From an uncultured Oscillibacter sp. (lineage in GTDB: Bacteria; Bacillota; Clostridia; Oscillospirales; Oscillospiraceae): a stretch of 59,143 nucleotides of DNA. The stretch spans positions 1 to 59,143 of the forward strand of contig NZ_CAJTUX010000011.1 in NCBI RefSeq assembly GCF_910579365.1. Direction: 5' to 3'. The notes below the pieces were generated by a model, which saw only the letters and a program-made list of their open reading frames with translations, made no database searches and was not told the DNA's origin. Of the stretch, positions 8,357-16,521 are shown one piece after another. Numbering within the stretch: position 1 is the first letter of the stretch; each line of letters starts with the position of its first letter. The position numbers were made by a program, and so were the translations under genes.

Positions 8357-8956
8357 ATGCCCATTGAACTGTGGACGGCCCGGATGGAGCGTCCTCTGTC
8401 GGAACAGGAGCGGGAGGCGATTCTGCCTCTTCTGCCGCCGGCCCGGCGGGAACGGCTTGTGCGTATGCGGGAAGTGGAAAAGCAGCGGGAGCCCCTCTGC
8501 GCGTATCTGATTCTCTGTTTGGCCCTGCGGCAGCGCTATGGCTGGAAAAGCCTGCCCGAGGTGGCGCTGAACCAGCTGGGAAAACCTTATTTTCCAGAGC
8601 ATCCCGGCGTACACTTCAACCTGAGCCACTCCAGCGGCGCGGTGCTGGTGGGTTTGTCGGACCAGCCCATTGGCGTGGATATCGAGCGCATCCGCCCGGT
8701 GGGCCAGCGGATAATGGTCCGGCTGGCTCATGTGAGCACGGAGGAGGCGTTTTTCCAGAGCTGGGTCCGCCGGGAGGCCCGGGCCAAGCGCAGCGGAAGC
8801 GGCCTGGGGACCGTTATGCGTTCCGAGTCTCCTTTGCAGCCGGGAGAATACTATTATGAGCTGGATACCTTCCCGGGATACGCCGCGGGCCTCGCCACCC
8901 GCAGCAAAGAGCCGCCGGGAAAGCTGCATCGCTATTCTCTGGACGAGATGCTGTAA
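8357..8956 (+). CDS. 4'-phosphopantetheinyl transferase, Sfp type
   Basis: The 199-residue enzyme would transfer phosphopantetheine from CoA to a serine of acyl or peptidyl carrier proteins. Signature motifs are present in order: HFNLSHSSG (about residues 90-98), IGVDIERI with the Mg-binding Asp and Glu (about 110-117), and WVRREARAK, the degenerate form of the WxxKEAxxK helix. The start follows GAAAGGAGG. No polyketide or peptide synthetase lies nearby, so its partner protein is unknown. It ends at its own terminator. Confidence 0.85.
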   Translation: MPIELWTARMERPLSEQEREAILPLLPPARRERLVRMREVEKQREPLCAYLILCLALRQRYGWKSLPEVALNQLGKPYFPEHPGVHFNLSHSSGAVLVGLSDQPIGVDIERIRPVGQRIMVRLAHVSTEEAFFQSWVRREARAKRSGSGLGTVMRSESPLQPGEYYYELDTFPGYAAGLATRSKEPPGKLHRYSLDEML

Positions 8957-8964
8957 GTGAATCA

Positions 8965-8997
8965 CCGGGCAGGGACGCGCCTCTGCCCGGATTTTTT
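8965..8997 (+). terminator. terminator after the phosphopantetheinyl transferase
   Basis: CCGGGCAG and CTGCCCGG pair and are followed by TTTTTT at 8992-8997. Confidence 0.85.
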
Positions 8998-9074
8998 ATC
9001 CCCAGGCGCAACCAAACCGTCCCCGCCGCCGACTATATAGGTGAAGGCGGCTTTCAAAAGGAGGGACCCATGTC

Positions 9075-9629
9075 ATGGAGGATCAGGGCATCATCGCCCT
9101 ATTTTGGGCGCGGTCGGAGGAGGCCATCCTGCTGGCGGCGGAGAAATACGGCGCGTACTGCGGGCAGATCATCCGCCGGGTGCTGGGGGACGGCCGGGAC
9201 GCGGAGGAGTGCCTCAGCGACACCTGGCTGGGGGCTTGGAACGCCATGCCGCCCCAGAGGCCGGAGCGCCTGCCGCCCTTCCTGGGCCGCATTGCCCGGA
9301 ACACGGCCCTGGACCGCTACGACTACAATACGGCCCAGTGCCGGAACAGCGGCTTCGAGGCGGTGCTGGAGGAGCTGGCGGACTGCGTGGGCGGCACGCC
9401 TCTGGAGGAGGATTTTGATTTTCGCCGCCTGGGGGAGTCCATCTCCGTCTTTCTGGACGGGGTGTCCCCGGCGGCCCGGCTGGCATTTCTGCGGCGTTAC
9501 TGGTACTGCGAGGGCGTTGCGGAGATCGCCACGGGAATGGGGTTCAGCCAGTCAAAGGTAAAATCCCTGCTCCACCGGACCCGGAAGGGCCTCAGGGAGC
9601 ATTTGAGGAAGGAGGGTTACGACCCGTGA
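9075..9629 (+). CDS. ECF-type RNA polymerase sigma factor
   Basis: The 184-residue protein has region 2 (YGAYCGQIIRRVLGDGRDAEECLSDTWLGAWNAMP, about residues 25-59) and region 4 (VAEIATGMGFSQSKVKSLLHRTRKGLREHL, about 150-179), typical of extracytoplasmic-function sigma factors. Its stop overlaps the GTG start of the next gene in the form GTGA, which marks tight coupling with a membrane-anchored partner, the usual anti-sigma arrangement. The start follows AAAGGAGGG. Confidence 0.88.
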   Translation: MEDQGIIALFWARSEEAILLAAEKYGAYCGQIIRRVLGDGRDAEECLSDTWLGAWNAMPPQRPERLPPFLGRIARNTALDRYDYNTAQCRNSGFEAVLEELADCVGGTPLEEDFDFRRLGESISVFLDGVSPAARLAFLRRYWYCEGVAEIATGMGFSQSKVKSLLHRTRKGLREHLRKEGYDP

Positions 9630-10636
9630 CAAGAGAAGAATTGTTTCGCGCCGTAGGAGAGGTCCGGGAGGACCAGATCGAGGCGGCGGAGACAGTGAAG
9701 AAGCAAAGCCGTCCCTGGCGGCGTCTTGCCGCTCTGGCGGCCTGTCTGGCGTTGGTAGCGACGGCAGCCGCGTTCCCTTGGCGCAGCAGAGGGCAGCCCC
9801 AGTGGAGCCACATTATATATAGCTTCAATCCAGGCGTGGTGAAGGAATTTTCGGAAGATGCCGGGAACACAGGCTCCGGCGGAGACCTGGACGGCGTCGA
9901 TTACTGGACGGACAGCCCAACCCTGCCCAACCATCCCGACTATTCCGCCGGTGTGGAAATCGGCGAAATGGACGGCCCTGGGAATAATTCCGGAATGATG
10001 GGGCTTTCCTCCTGCGCGGCGTGGCTGTCCCCGGAGGAAATTTTTGCTCAGGACACGGAAATCTTCCGCGGAACCGTCCGGGAATTGCAATATTATCAGG
10101 TTGAGTTGGACGCCGTGGGGATGAGGACCTATTACACCCGTTGCCTGGTGGAGGTCACAGACCCCATCCGGGGGAGCTTGAAGGCAGGGGAGACATACAG
10201 CCTCCTCTGGCTGGGGGCCAAGGGCTATATGACGACCTCTCTCATTGGCCCGTTGGAGGACCTGGATGTGGGCAGCGAGGCTATTTTCATGCCCATTCGT
10301 ACAGACCGGGACACCGGCTGGAAAGAAGGGGACAGCTATTTCTGCTACGCGGACCTTGCGGAGCTGTATCTTGGCGAGGGAATGCGCTACGTCTTCGCCT
10401 GTACCGGGGAGGGCCTGGCATTTGACCAGAGCGTCTATCCGGAGCTCGCGGAAGCGGAGACCCTGGACGAGGTGGCGGCGTATATCCGAGAGGCGGTGGA
10501 AAAAGAAGCCGCCCAGCCCGCGGCAGTCCCGCCGGTACCGCAAACGGACCCCTCTGAAGCAGACAACCCAGAGGAGGCGGACCCCGGCTATTTTTCCGAT
10601 GGTCCCAATGGGGCGCTGGAAATACCGGCAGAGTAG
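9626..10636 (+). CDS. membrane-anchored partner of the ECF sigma factor, probable anti-sigma factor
   Basis: This 336-residue protein starts at a GTG that overlaps the sigma-factor stop by 4 bases. The cytoplasmic N-terminus is about 30 residues (EELFRAVGEVREDQIEAAE), followed by one membrane span (RRLAALAACLALVATAAAFPW, about 32-52) and a long extracellular domain ending in a Pro/Glu-rich tail. That is the layout of ECF-associated anti-sigma proteins in Clostridia. The outer domain resembles no family I can name. The role is inferred from topology and coupling. Confidence 0.7.
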   Translation: MTREELFRAVGEVREDQIEAAETVKKQSRPWRRLAALAACLALVATAAAFPWRSRGQPQWSHIIYSFNPGVVKEFSEDAGNTGSGGDLDGVDYWTDSPTLPNHPDYSAGVEIGEMDGPGNNSGMMGLSSCAAWLSPEEIFAQDTEIFRGTVRELQYYQVELDAVGMRTYYTRCLVEVTDPIRGSLKAGETYSLLWLGAKGYMTTSLIGPLEDLDVGSEAIFMPIRTDRDTGWKEGDSYFCYADLAELYLGEGMRYVFACTGEGLAFDQSVYPELAEAETLDEVAAYIREAVEKEAAQPAAVPPVPQTDPSEADNPEEADPGYFSDGPNGALEIPAE

Positions 10637-10643
10637 AAAAAGA

Positions 10644-10675
10644 AACCGGGCAGGGAGGGTCCTGCCCGGTTTTCA
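10644..10675 (+). terminator. terminator of the ECF sigma operon
   Basis: AACCGGGCAGG pairs with CCTGCCCGGTT and runs into TTTT. It also lies between two convergent units. Confidence 0.85.
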
Positions 10676-10770
10676 TTATTCTTCGCTGCCGCCGCTTCCG
10701 CTTGGATGTGTACCAGGTAAACGGAGCGCGCGAAAGCTCTTTTGCCTGCGTTTCTCTCGAGAAAAACAGG

Positions 10771-11109
10771 TTAACCCGGGGGCCAGGTCATGTCCCGGCC
10801 GGAGAGGACATGGAAGTGCAGGTGGAAGACGCTCTGACCGGCCTGCTCGCCGATGTTGGAGACCACGCGGTAGCTGTCCATTCCCTTTTCCTTGGCCAGT
10901 TTGGCGATGACCGCAAAGATGTGGGCCACGACGCCGCTGCTCTCCTCCGTCACCTCGGAGACGGAGGCAATGTGGGTCTTGGGAATCACCAGGAAGTGCG
11001 TGGGGGCCTGGGGGGCAATGTCGTTGAAGGCGAAGCAGACGTCGTCCTCATAGACCTTGGAGCTGGGAATCTCCCCGGCGATGATTTTGCAAAACAGGCA
11101 ATCCGTCAT
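10771..11109 (-). CDS. HIT-family nucleotide hydrolase (HinT-like)
   Basis: The 112-residue protein contains CLFCKIIAGEIPSSKVYED at the N-terminus and the histidine-triad motif HLHFHVLSG near residue 98, with the conserved SVFHLHFH context. Members hydrolyse purine phosphoramidates such as aminoacyl-adenylate analogues. It is the last gene of the minus-strand chain that starts with alaS. A short hairpin (about 11142-11166) lies between it and the CbrC-like gene. Confidence 0.95.
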   Translation of the reverse strand: MTDCLFCKIIAGEIPSSKVYEDDVCFAFNDIAPQAPTHFLVIPKTHIASVSEVTEESSGVVAHIFAVIAKLAKEKGMDSYRVVSNIGEQAGQSVFHLHFHVLSGRDMTWPPG

Positions 11110-11181
11110 GTAAAAACCTCCTTCGTTTTACTCCGGCAGGGCAGGGAAATCTCCGGCCCTGCCGTCTCATGGAGACAAATC

Positions 11182-11703
11182 CTAATCACAGTCAATGTGC
11201 AGCAGGTGCTTTCCGCAGTGAAGGCACTGGAAGAGATAGCCCTGAAGGCTTCCGTCCAGGGACAGTTCCGTGATATTTTCCCGGAACCAGGGGTCCAGCG
11301 CAGGGTCCTCCAGCACTTCCTCCAAAAGGCCAAGCTCCTTTAGTTCCCGATACCCGACATAACCCAAAAAGGCGCAGTAGTCGTCGCAGTGGGCGCGCCA
11401 GTATTCCTGCTGCCACCCGCAGTAGCCGGGAGTTCGGAGAGTCAGCTCCTCCAGTTTGGCAGGGTCGCTGACCTCGTCTGCGGACTCGCTGTCCTGAAAC
11501 GCGCCGTCATATTTCTCCGCCGCCGCGCCGCTAGCGATGCAGTTTGGACACAGGTTTTCCACATTCTTTATGCTGTAGAAAGGACCCTCGTAGGTGACAT
11601 ACGTCTCCTTGCCGCAGCAGGGACAAACCGCCGCTTGTTCCCGCTTTATGAAAATCTTCGTTTGAAACGGGTCGGGATGGTATTGAAAATGGGGAATTGA
11701 CAG
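11182..11703 (-). CDS. CbrC/UPF0167-family protein
   Basis: The product matches the CbrC (UPF0167) family: IPHFQYHPDPFQT at the start, two CxxC pairs (CPCCGK; NLCPNC), the WRAHCDDYCAFLGYVG block and a C-terminal CLHCGKHLLHIDCD. In E. coli CbrC is linked to colicin E2 tolerance, but the biochemical role is unknown. AAGGAGG is followed 9 bases later by CTG at 11703, exactly where family members begin, so a CTG start is likely. The nearest in-frame ATG (11751) would overlap the DUF4250 gene and add a basic tail. Confidence 0.8.
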   Translation of the reverse strand: MSIPHFQYHPDPFQTKIFIKREQAAVCPCCGKETYVTYEGPFYSIKNVENLCPNCIASGAAAEKYDGAFQDSESADEVSDPAKLEELTLRTPGYCGWQQEYWRAHCDDYCAFLGYVGYRELKELGLLEEVLEDPALDPWFRENITELSLDGSLQGYLFQCLHCGKHLLHIDCD

Positions 11704-11722
11704 GCTGCTTCGCCTCCTTTTT

Positions 11723-11896
11723 TTAAACGAATTGGTTGCGTCCGGCGTCATACTGGTAATTCAGCGCCGCCAGCGCCTCCCGGACCACCGCTTCGTCCGC
11801 GTCCAGGGCGGCGCAGAGCTCAGCGAGGCTGGAAAACTCGTCCCGGAGCTTTGTGTTGACAAAGCTCAGCAGAATCACAGGGTCCTTCGGAATCAT
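11723..11896 (-). CDS. DUF4250-domain small protein
   Basis: The 57-residue product MIPKDPVILLSFVNTK... through ...YDAGRNQFV matches the DUF4250 family of very short Firmicute proteins almost end to end. Conserved marks are the N-terminal PKDPxxLLSFVNTKLRD and the C-terminal YxYDxxxNQFV. It overlaps the upstream gene by 4 bases (ATGA) and ends 20 bases before the CbrC-like start, so it is part of the alaS chain. The function is unknown. The middle resembles a winged-helix half. Confidence 0.9.
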   Translation of the reverse strand: MIPKDPVILLSFVNTKLRDEFSSLAELCAALDADEAVVREALAALNYQYDAGRNQFV

Positions 11897-12501
11897 GATT
11901 CACCGCCTCCCGTTGTGATATGCAGCGTGGAAGAGAGGGGATAGGAAACAGGGAACTCCCCTGGAAAGACGCCTCTGGGATGTTCCAGTCCCAGGGTATC
12001 GTAGTACTTGCCGGAAAAGGTCAGCCCGGCGGGGTCAAACGCGCTTTGGAGGGCTTTGACCGCCGCAAAGGGGTCCTGGGGCTCCAGGCCGAGGGCCTCC
12101 GCGGCAGCGGCCAGGGCGGCCTCTTTCCCGGCGGGCTCGCAGCCGGACTGGCGGCGCTCCTCCTCCAGAAACGCCCGAAACCGCGGCTCGTCCATCCAGA
12201 AGATCTGGGACAGGGGATTCGCGTCCCGGCAGTAGAGGACAAAGGACAAAAATTCCCGGAAGCCCCGCGCTACAGGCAGGACATAAGCCCCCTCTCCCGC
12301 CATGGGGTCCACGCAGAAGACCTGCTCCTCTTCCCTGAGAAGGAGGAAGTGAACGCCGTCGCAGCCAAGGCCGGCGAAGATTTCCGCTCCCTCCGGCGTG
12401 CAGAAATAGCGCTGGGACGGATCGCCCCATGGCTCCAGGCCAAGGGCGGCGTGGTCGATATCCAAGGCATAAAAGCGCCGCAGATCCTCCCGGCTGCTCA
12501 C
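11893..12501 (-). CDS. uncharacterised protein in the alaS chain
   Basis: The 202-residue soluble protein has no motif I recognise. It is rich in aromatics and acidic residues, with a block GCDGVHFLLLREEEQVFCVDPMAG (about residues 46-69). The overall pattern of a short beta-rich domain with FVLYCRDANPLSQIFWMDE faintly recalls SMI1/KNR4-type folds, but this is not firm. It overlaps the cupin gene by 4 bases upstream and the DUF4250 gene by 4 bases downstream, so it is certainly translated as part of the chain. Confidence 0.7.
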   Translation of the reverse strand: MSSREDLRRFYALDIDHAALGLEPWGDPSQRYFCTPEGAEIFAGLGCDGVHFLLLREEEQVFCVDPMAGEGAYVLPVARGFREFLSFVLYCRDANPLSQIFWMDEPRFRAFLEEERRQSGCEPAGKEAALAAAAEALGLEPQDPFAAVKALQSAFDPAGLTFSGKYYDTLGLEHPRGVFPGEFPVSYPLSSTLHITTGGGES

Positions 12502-12836
12502 TGCTCCGCCACCACGGCGAAGAAGCGCAGGTCCTCGCCGCCCTCCGGGCTGTCGTTTATCAGGCTGTGGGCGTGGCCCTTGGGGCAGTAGTGGCAGCTT
12601 CCGGCCTCCAGCGGCTCGCAGCCGTCATCGTAAAGAATTTTGCCCTTTCCGGAGAGAATATAGATGATCTCGCTGCCGGTCTCATGGGTGTGCATGCCGA
12701 TGGTGGCCCCTGGAATCAGCCTGCCCCGCATGATCTTATTCAGCGGGTCCGTGTACATCCTGGCGGCGACTTCCTTCTCGCCGCCCCGCATGCGGGGGAT
12801 GATGGTGGGTTCCATCTTGTCGAATTCGATCAGCAT
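12498..12836 (-). CDS. cupin-domain protein
   Basis: The 112-residue single-domain cupin carries both family motifs: GATIGMHTHETGSEIIYILSGKG (metal ligands His-x-His and Glu, about residues 43-65) and GSCHYCPKGHAHSLINDS (third His, about 78-95). Substrate and reaction cannot be read from the sequence. It overlaps the alaS stop by 7 bases, so it is co-translated with alaS. Confidence 0.88.
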   Translation of the reverse strand: MLIEFDKMEPTIIPRMRGGEKEVAARMYTDPLNKIMRGRLIPGATIGMHTHETGSEIIYILSGKGKILYDDGCEPLEAGSCHYCPKGHAHSLINDSPEGGEDLRFFAVVAEQ

Positions 12837-15496
12837 TGTGTCTGCTCCTTTCCGCGCAGCTTCCCGGCGACGAAGTCGTCCACCATGGCCAGCGCGTCGT
12901 CCAGCTTCAAAACGTCCGTGCCGCCGCCCATGGCGCTGTCGGGCTTTCCGCCGCCCTTGCCGCCGCAGACGGGGGCGATGGCCTTGATGATGTCCCCGGC
13001 CTTCACGCCCCGGGCCACGGCCTCCTTGCCGCAGACCGCCAGGAAGGTGATTTTGCCGTCGTGGACGGAGGCCATGACGCCCACCACGCTGGGCTCCTTG
13101 TCCCGGAGGAAGTCGCCCATTTTCCGCAGGGCGTTGGCGTCCAGCTCGTTTTTCTGAGCCGTCAGGACCTGGAGGCCGTCCACGTCTTTGGCGCTCATAA
13201 GGAAGTTCCGGGCCTCTCCCAGGGACGCCTCGGTTTTGAACTTCTCCAGGGACTTCTGGAGCTCCTTCATCATGTCCAGCTGCTGGCTGATGCGGCCCTC
13301 CAGCTCGCCGGGGGTGGTCTTGAGCATCTGGGCGGCGTGAAGCAGCATCTGCTGGTTCCGGTTTACCGTCTCCAGGGTCAGCTTGCCCACGGTGGCCTCG
13401 ATGCGCCGCACGCCGGAGGCCACGGACCCCTCGGACTTGATGCGGAAGGGACCGGCCTTGGCGGTGTTGTCCAGGTGGGTGCCGCCGCAGAACTCCATGG
13501 AGAAATCGCCCATTTCCACAACCCGGACCACGTCGCCGTATTTCTCGCCGAACATGGCCACGGCGCCCTTGCGCTTGGCCTCCTCGATGGGCAGGACCTC
13601 CGTCACAACGGGCAGACCCTCCAGAATGGCGTCGTTTACCAGCCGGTCAATCTCGCTGAGCTGCTCGGGGGTGATGGATTCAAAGTGGGTGAAGTCAAAG
13701 CGGATGCGGTCCGGCTCCACCAGGGAACCCGCCTGATGGACGTGCTCGCCCAAGACCTTTTTCAGGGCCGCGTCCAGCAGGTGGGTGGCGCTGTGGGCCC
13801 GGCGGATGGCCTTCCGGCGCTCCGGGTCGATCTGGGCGCAGACGGTGTCGCCCACCTTCAGCACGCCTTCCGTCATCCGGCCGGAGTGGAGGAATTTGCC
13901 GCCCTTGTTCTTCTGCACCTCCGTGACTTCAAAGCCGGTTTTGTCCGCGCAGAGCACGCCGTGGTCCGCCACCTGGCCGCCCATTTCGGCATAGAAGGGG
14001 GTTTTGTCCAGCACGACGGCGGCCTCCACACCGGCGACGATCTCGTCAACCAGCGCGCCCTCCGCCACGATGGCCACCACCTTGGCGTCCGTGATGCGGT
14101 CGTTTTCATAACCCACGAACTCCGTGGCGGGCACCTCGGAGCCAAATTCAATTCCGGCCCAGCCCAGGTCGCCCAGGGCCTCCCGGGCCTTTCGGGCGCG
14201 GATGCGCTGCTCCTCCATGAGTTGATCGAAGGCGGGGCGGTCCACGGTCATTCCCTCTTCTTCCACCATCTCCACAGTCAGGTCAATGGGGAAGCCGAAG
14301 GTGTCGTAGAGCTTGAAGGCGTCCGCGCCGGAGAAAACGGTCTCCCCCCGCTGCTTGTGGGCGGACAGAAGGTCGCTGTAAATCCGCATGCCGCCGTCGA
14401 TGGTCTTGGCGAAGTTCTCTTCCTCGGTGCGGATGACCTTGGTGATATAGCCCTGCTTTTCCCGGAGGTCGGGATAGGCGGATTCGTTCTCATGGACCAC
14501 CGTGTCCACGACATCGAAGAGGAAGGGCTTCTCCACGCCCAGGAGCCGCCCATGCCGGGCCGCCCGGCGGAGGAGACGGCGGAGGACATAGCCCCGGCCC
14601 TCGTTGGAGGGAAGCACGCCGTCGCAGATCATCATGACGGAGGAGCGGATATGGTCCGTGATGACCCGGAGGCTGACGTCGGTCTTGTGGCTCTCGCCGT
14701 AGTGGGCGTGGGTGATCTCGGAGACCTTGTTGGTGATGTTCATGACGGTGTCCACGTCGAAGAGGGAGCCCACGTTCTGGCACACGCAGGCCAGACGCTC
14801 CAGCCCCATGCCGGTGTCGATGTTCTTGTTTTTCATCTCCTCATAGTGGCCCTCGCCGTCGTTGACGAATTGGGAGAAGACGTTGTTCCAAACCTCAATA
14901 TAGCGGTCACAGTCGCAGCCCACGGTGCAGCCGGGCTTGCCGCAGCCGTGCTCCTCGCCCCGGTCATAGTAGACCTCGGAACAGGGGCCGCAGGGACCTG
15001 CGCCATGCTCCCAGAAGTTGTCCTCCTTGCCGAAGCGGAAGATGCGCTCGGCGGGGATGCCGATGTCCTTGTTCCAGATTTCAAAGGCCTCGTTGTCATC
15101 CAGGTAGATGGAGGGATAGAGCCGGTCCTCCTCCAGGCCCACGACCTTGGTCAGAAACTCCCAGCAGAAGGGGATGGCGTCCTTTTTAAAGTAGTCCCCA
15201 AAGGAGAAATTGCCCAGCATCTCGAAATAGGTGCCGTGGCGGTCGGTCTTTCCGATGTTCTCGATGTCGCCGGTGCGAATGCACTTCTGACAGGTGCAGA
15301 CCCGGTTCCGGGGGGGCTCCTCCTCCCGGGTGAACCAGGTTTTCATGGGGGCCATGCCGCTGTTGATGAGCAGCAGGCTCGCGTCGTTGGCGGGGGGGAT
15401 CAGGGAAAAGCTGGGCAGGCGGAGATGGCCCTTGCTCTCGAAGTAGCTGAGGAACATCTCCCGCAGCTCGTTCAGGCCGTGATAGGGGTGTGACAT
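12830..15496 (-). CDS. alaS: alanyl-tRNA synthetase
   Basis: The 888-residue enzyme charges tRNA-Ala. The class II catalytic domain is at the N-terminus (RDMFLSYFESKGH-type opening; GPCGPCSEVYYDRG about residue 165). The editing domain has RAHSATHLLDAAL and the CGGTHLDNT metal site (about 570-675), followed by the C-Ala oligomerisation region with a Gly-rich GGKGGGKPDSAMGGG segment near the end. Length and order are normal. Expression should depend on the alanine T-box leader at 15972-16214. Confidence 0.98.
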   Translation of the reverse strand: MSHPYHGLNELREMFLSYFESKGHLRLPSFSLIPPANDASLLLINSGMAPMKTWFTREEEPPRNRVCTCQKCIRTGDIENIGKTDRHGTYFEMLGNFSFGDYFKKDAIPFCWEFLTKVVGLEEDRLYPSIYLDDNEAFEIWNKDIGIPAERIFRFGKEDNFWEHGAGPCGPCSEVYYDRGEEHGCGKPGCTVGCDCDRYIEVWNNVFSQFVNDGEGHYEEMKNKNIDTGMGLERLACVCQNVGSLFDVDTVMNITNKVSEITHAHYGESHKTDVSLRVITDHIRSSVMMICDGVLPSNEGRGYVLRRLLRRAARHGRLLGVEKPFLFDVVDTVVHENESAYPDLREKQGYITKVIRTEEENFAKTIDGGMRIYSDLLSAHKQRGETVFSGADAFKLYDTFGFPIDLTVEMVEEEGMTVDRPAFDQLMEEQRIRARKAREALGDLGWAGIEFGSEVPATEFVGYENDRITDAKVVAIVAEGALVDEIVAGVEAAVVLDKTPFYAEMGGQVADHGVLCADKTGFEVTEVQKNKGGKFLHSGRMTEGVLKVGDTVCAQIDPERRKAIRRAHSATHLLDAALKKVLGEHVHQAGSLVEPDRIRFDFTHFESITPEQLSEIDRLVNDAILEGLPVVTEVLPIEEAKRKGAVAMFGEKYGDVVRVVEMGDFSMEFCGGTHLDNTAKAGPFRIKSEGSVASGVRRIEATVGKLTLETVNRNQQMLLHAAQMLKTTPGELEGRISQQLDMMKELQKSLEKFKTEASLGEARNFLMSAKDVDGLQVLTAQKNELDANALRKMGDFLRDKEPSVVGVMASVHDGKITFLAVCGKEAVARGVKAGDIIKAIAPVCGGKGGGKPDSAMGGGTDVLKLDDALAMVDDFVAGKLRGKEQTQC

Positions 15497-15526
15497 AAAT
15501 TTTTCCTCCCAAGTAGTAATGGTGGG

Positions 15527-15952
15527 TTATTCGATGATGATTTTATAATCAGAGCCGTCGGCCTCCTCGCCGTCTTCCTCACAGGGCACGGCGTAAAACC
15601 GCTTGCCGATCCAGCTGCGGAGATTTCGGATATCCTGAATCTGACTGGAACCAAATTCCTGATAGCAGGTAATCTTGCTGGACTGGTTCAGCGCGTCGTA
15701 GAAGTCGGTGACATAGACGGCATAGTCATCCAGGATGTTTTCAAAGGGAATTTGTGTGATGTCCTGGGGACCGCCGCCCTCTTCGCCATAGCAGTCCGGT
15801 TCCATTTCAAAAGACAGGGACGTGACATAGATGTCTTCCTGACCAAATCCCGGCTGCCAGTAGGGGTTTTTTCCAAGGTAAATTCCTTCCTCCACCATCC
15901 GGTACTCCGGCCCGGCATATTTCTCCGGGGTATAGTTTTGAAAATTCTTCAT
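15527..15952 (-). CDS. uncharacterised protein between the T-box and alaS
   Basis: This 141-residue acidic protein (KNFQNYTPEKYAGPEY... to ...SDYKIIIE) has no membrane span or signal and no family I know. It is the first gene behind the T-box terminator and sits 30 bases before alaS, so it should be induced with alaS when uncharged tRNA-Ala builds up. That position makes a role in alanine or translation physiology possible, but this is only context. Confidence 0.65.
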   Translation of the reverse strand: MKNFQNYTPEKYAGPEYRMVEEGIYLGKNPYWQPGFGQEDIYVTSLSFEMEPDCYGEEGGGPQDITQIPFENILDDYAVYVTDFYDALNQSSKITCYQEFGSSQIQDIRNLRSWIGKRFYAVPCEEDGEEADGSDYKIIIE

Positions 15953-15971
15953 TTAATGATCGTTCCTCCAC

Positions 15972-16214
15972 ACAAAAAACGCCCCTGACAACGTCAGGGG
16001 CGAAGATTTTCTCCGCGGTACCACCCTAAATTATCCCCCATTATGGAAAGAGGACATCTTAAGCCATCCGGTAACGGGGATGAACCGGTCCGCTCCTCGC
16101 GGACCGCTCCAAAGTGGCGGCTGTGCGGCGTGGGCGAGGGGCTTTCACCGGCCCCCTCTCGCTGCGGGACTCGTTTCGCACAGTTGGCTTTATCATGGCG
16201 TTTCGCTTATTGAA
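15972..16214 (-). ncRNA. T-box leader of the alaS operon
   Basis: On the minus strand the leader contains the diagnostic T-box AGGGTGGTACCGCGG (16013-16027), followed by the GC-rich terminator stem CGCCCCTGAC/GTCAGGGGCG with a T-run (15976-16002). The upstream half has Stem I features such as GCGAGAGGGGGCCGGTGAAAGCCCC and a GCCGCCACT segment that could hold a GCC alanine specifier. The target gene alaS supports alanine specificity; the specifier position is inferred. Confidence 0.92.
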
Positions 16215-16222
16215 CCGTAGCT

Positions 16223-16250
16223 ATTATATCGTATCCACGGCGTTTGTCAA
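16223..16250 (-). promoter_or_regulatory. sigma-A promoter of the T-box leader
   Basis: On the minus strand, TTGACA (16245-16250) and TATAAT (16223-16228) are separated by 16 bases. Both hexamers are perfect consensus, placing the transcript start near 16215. Confidence 0.85.
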
Positions 16251-16306
16251 TGGGGAATTGGTGAAAAATAAAAAGATGCAGCGCAGACTTCGATGCGGGT
16301 TCCCCT

Positions 16307-16483
16307 CTATTTTTTCCGCCGGGGACCGACCGGCTTGCCGGTGAGGATACAGACGCCGGTCTGATCACATTTTCCGCATCCCATACAGTGGGAGGGGCCT
16401 TGAATGTGCTTGTGGATGGTGTATTGCAGCCAGGCCGCGCCCGCCACCAAACCGGCCAAGAAAATCCAGCCCAATACCACCAT
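16307..16483 (-). CDS. small cysteine-rich membrane protein
   Basis: The 58-residue reading frame starts MVVLGWIFLAGLVAGAAW, a single membrane helix, then has SHCMGCGKCDQTGVCILTGK and a basic C-terminus (PVGPRRKK). CxxCxxC plus a further Cys suggests a metal or Fe-S ligand set facing one side of the membrane. It resembles in size and layout the FeoB-associated Cys-rich proteins, but no feoB is present here. The ribosome site is GGGGGGAG 6 bases upstream. The composition is clearly protein-like, and the gene is too short for most ORF filters. Confidence 0.7.
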   Translation of the reverse strand: MVVLGWIFLAGLVAGAAWLQYTIHKHIQGPSHCMGCGKCDQTGVCILTGKPVGPRRKK

Positions 16484-16521
16484 AACGCTCCCCCCGCTTT
16501 CCCTTATTTTATTTCTTTATA

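Noticed and set aside
12836..15493. An 885-residue open frame opposite alaS
   Set aside because: It mirrors alaS codon by codon. The composition (Gly/His/Leu/Val-rich) is typical of the antisense frame of a GC-rich gene, and alaS is unmistakable.
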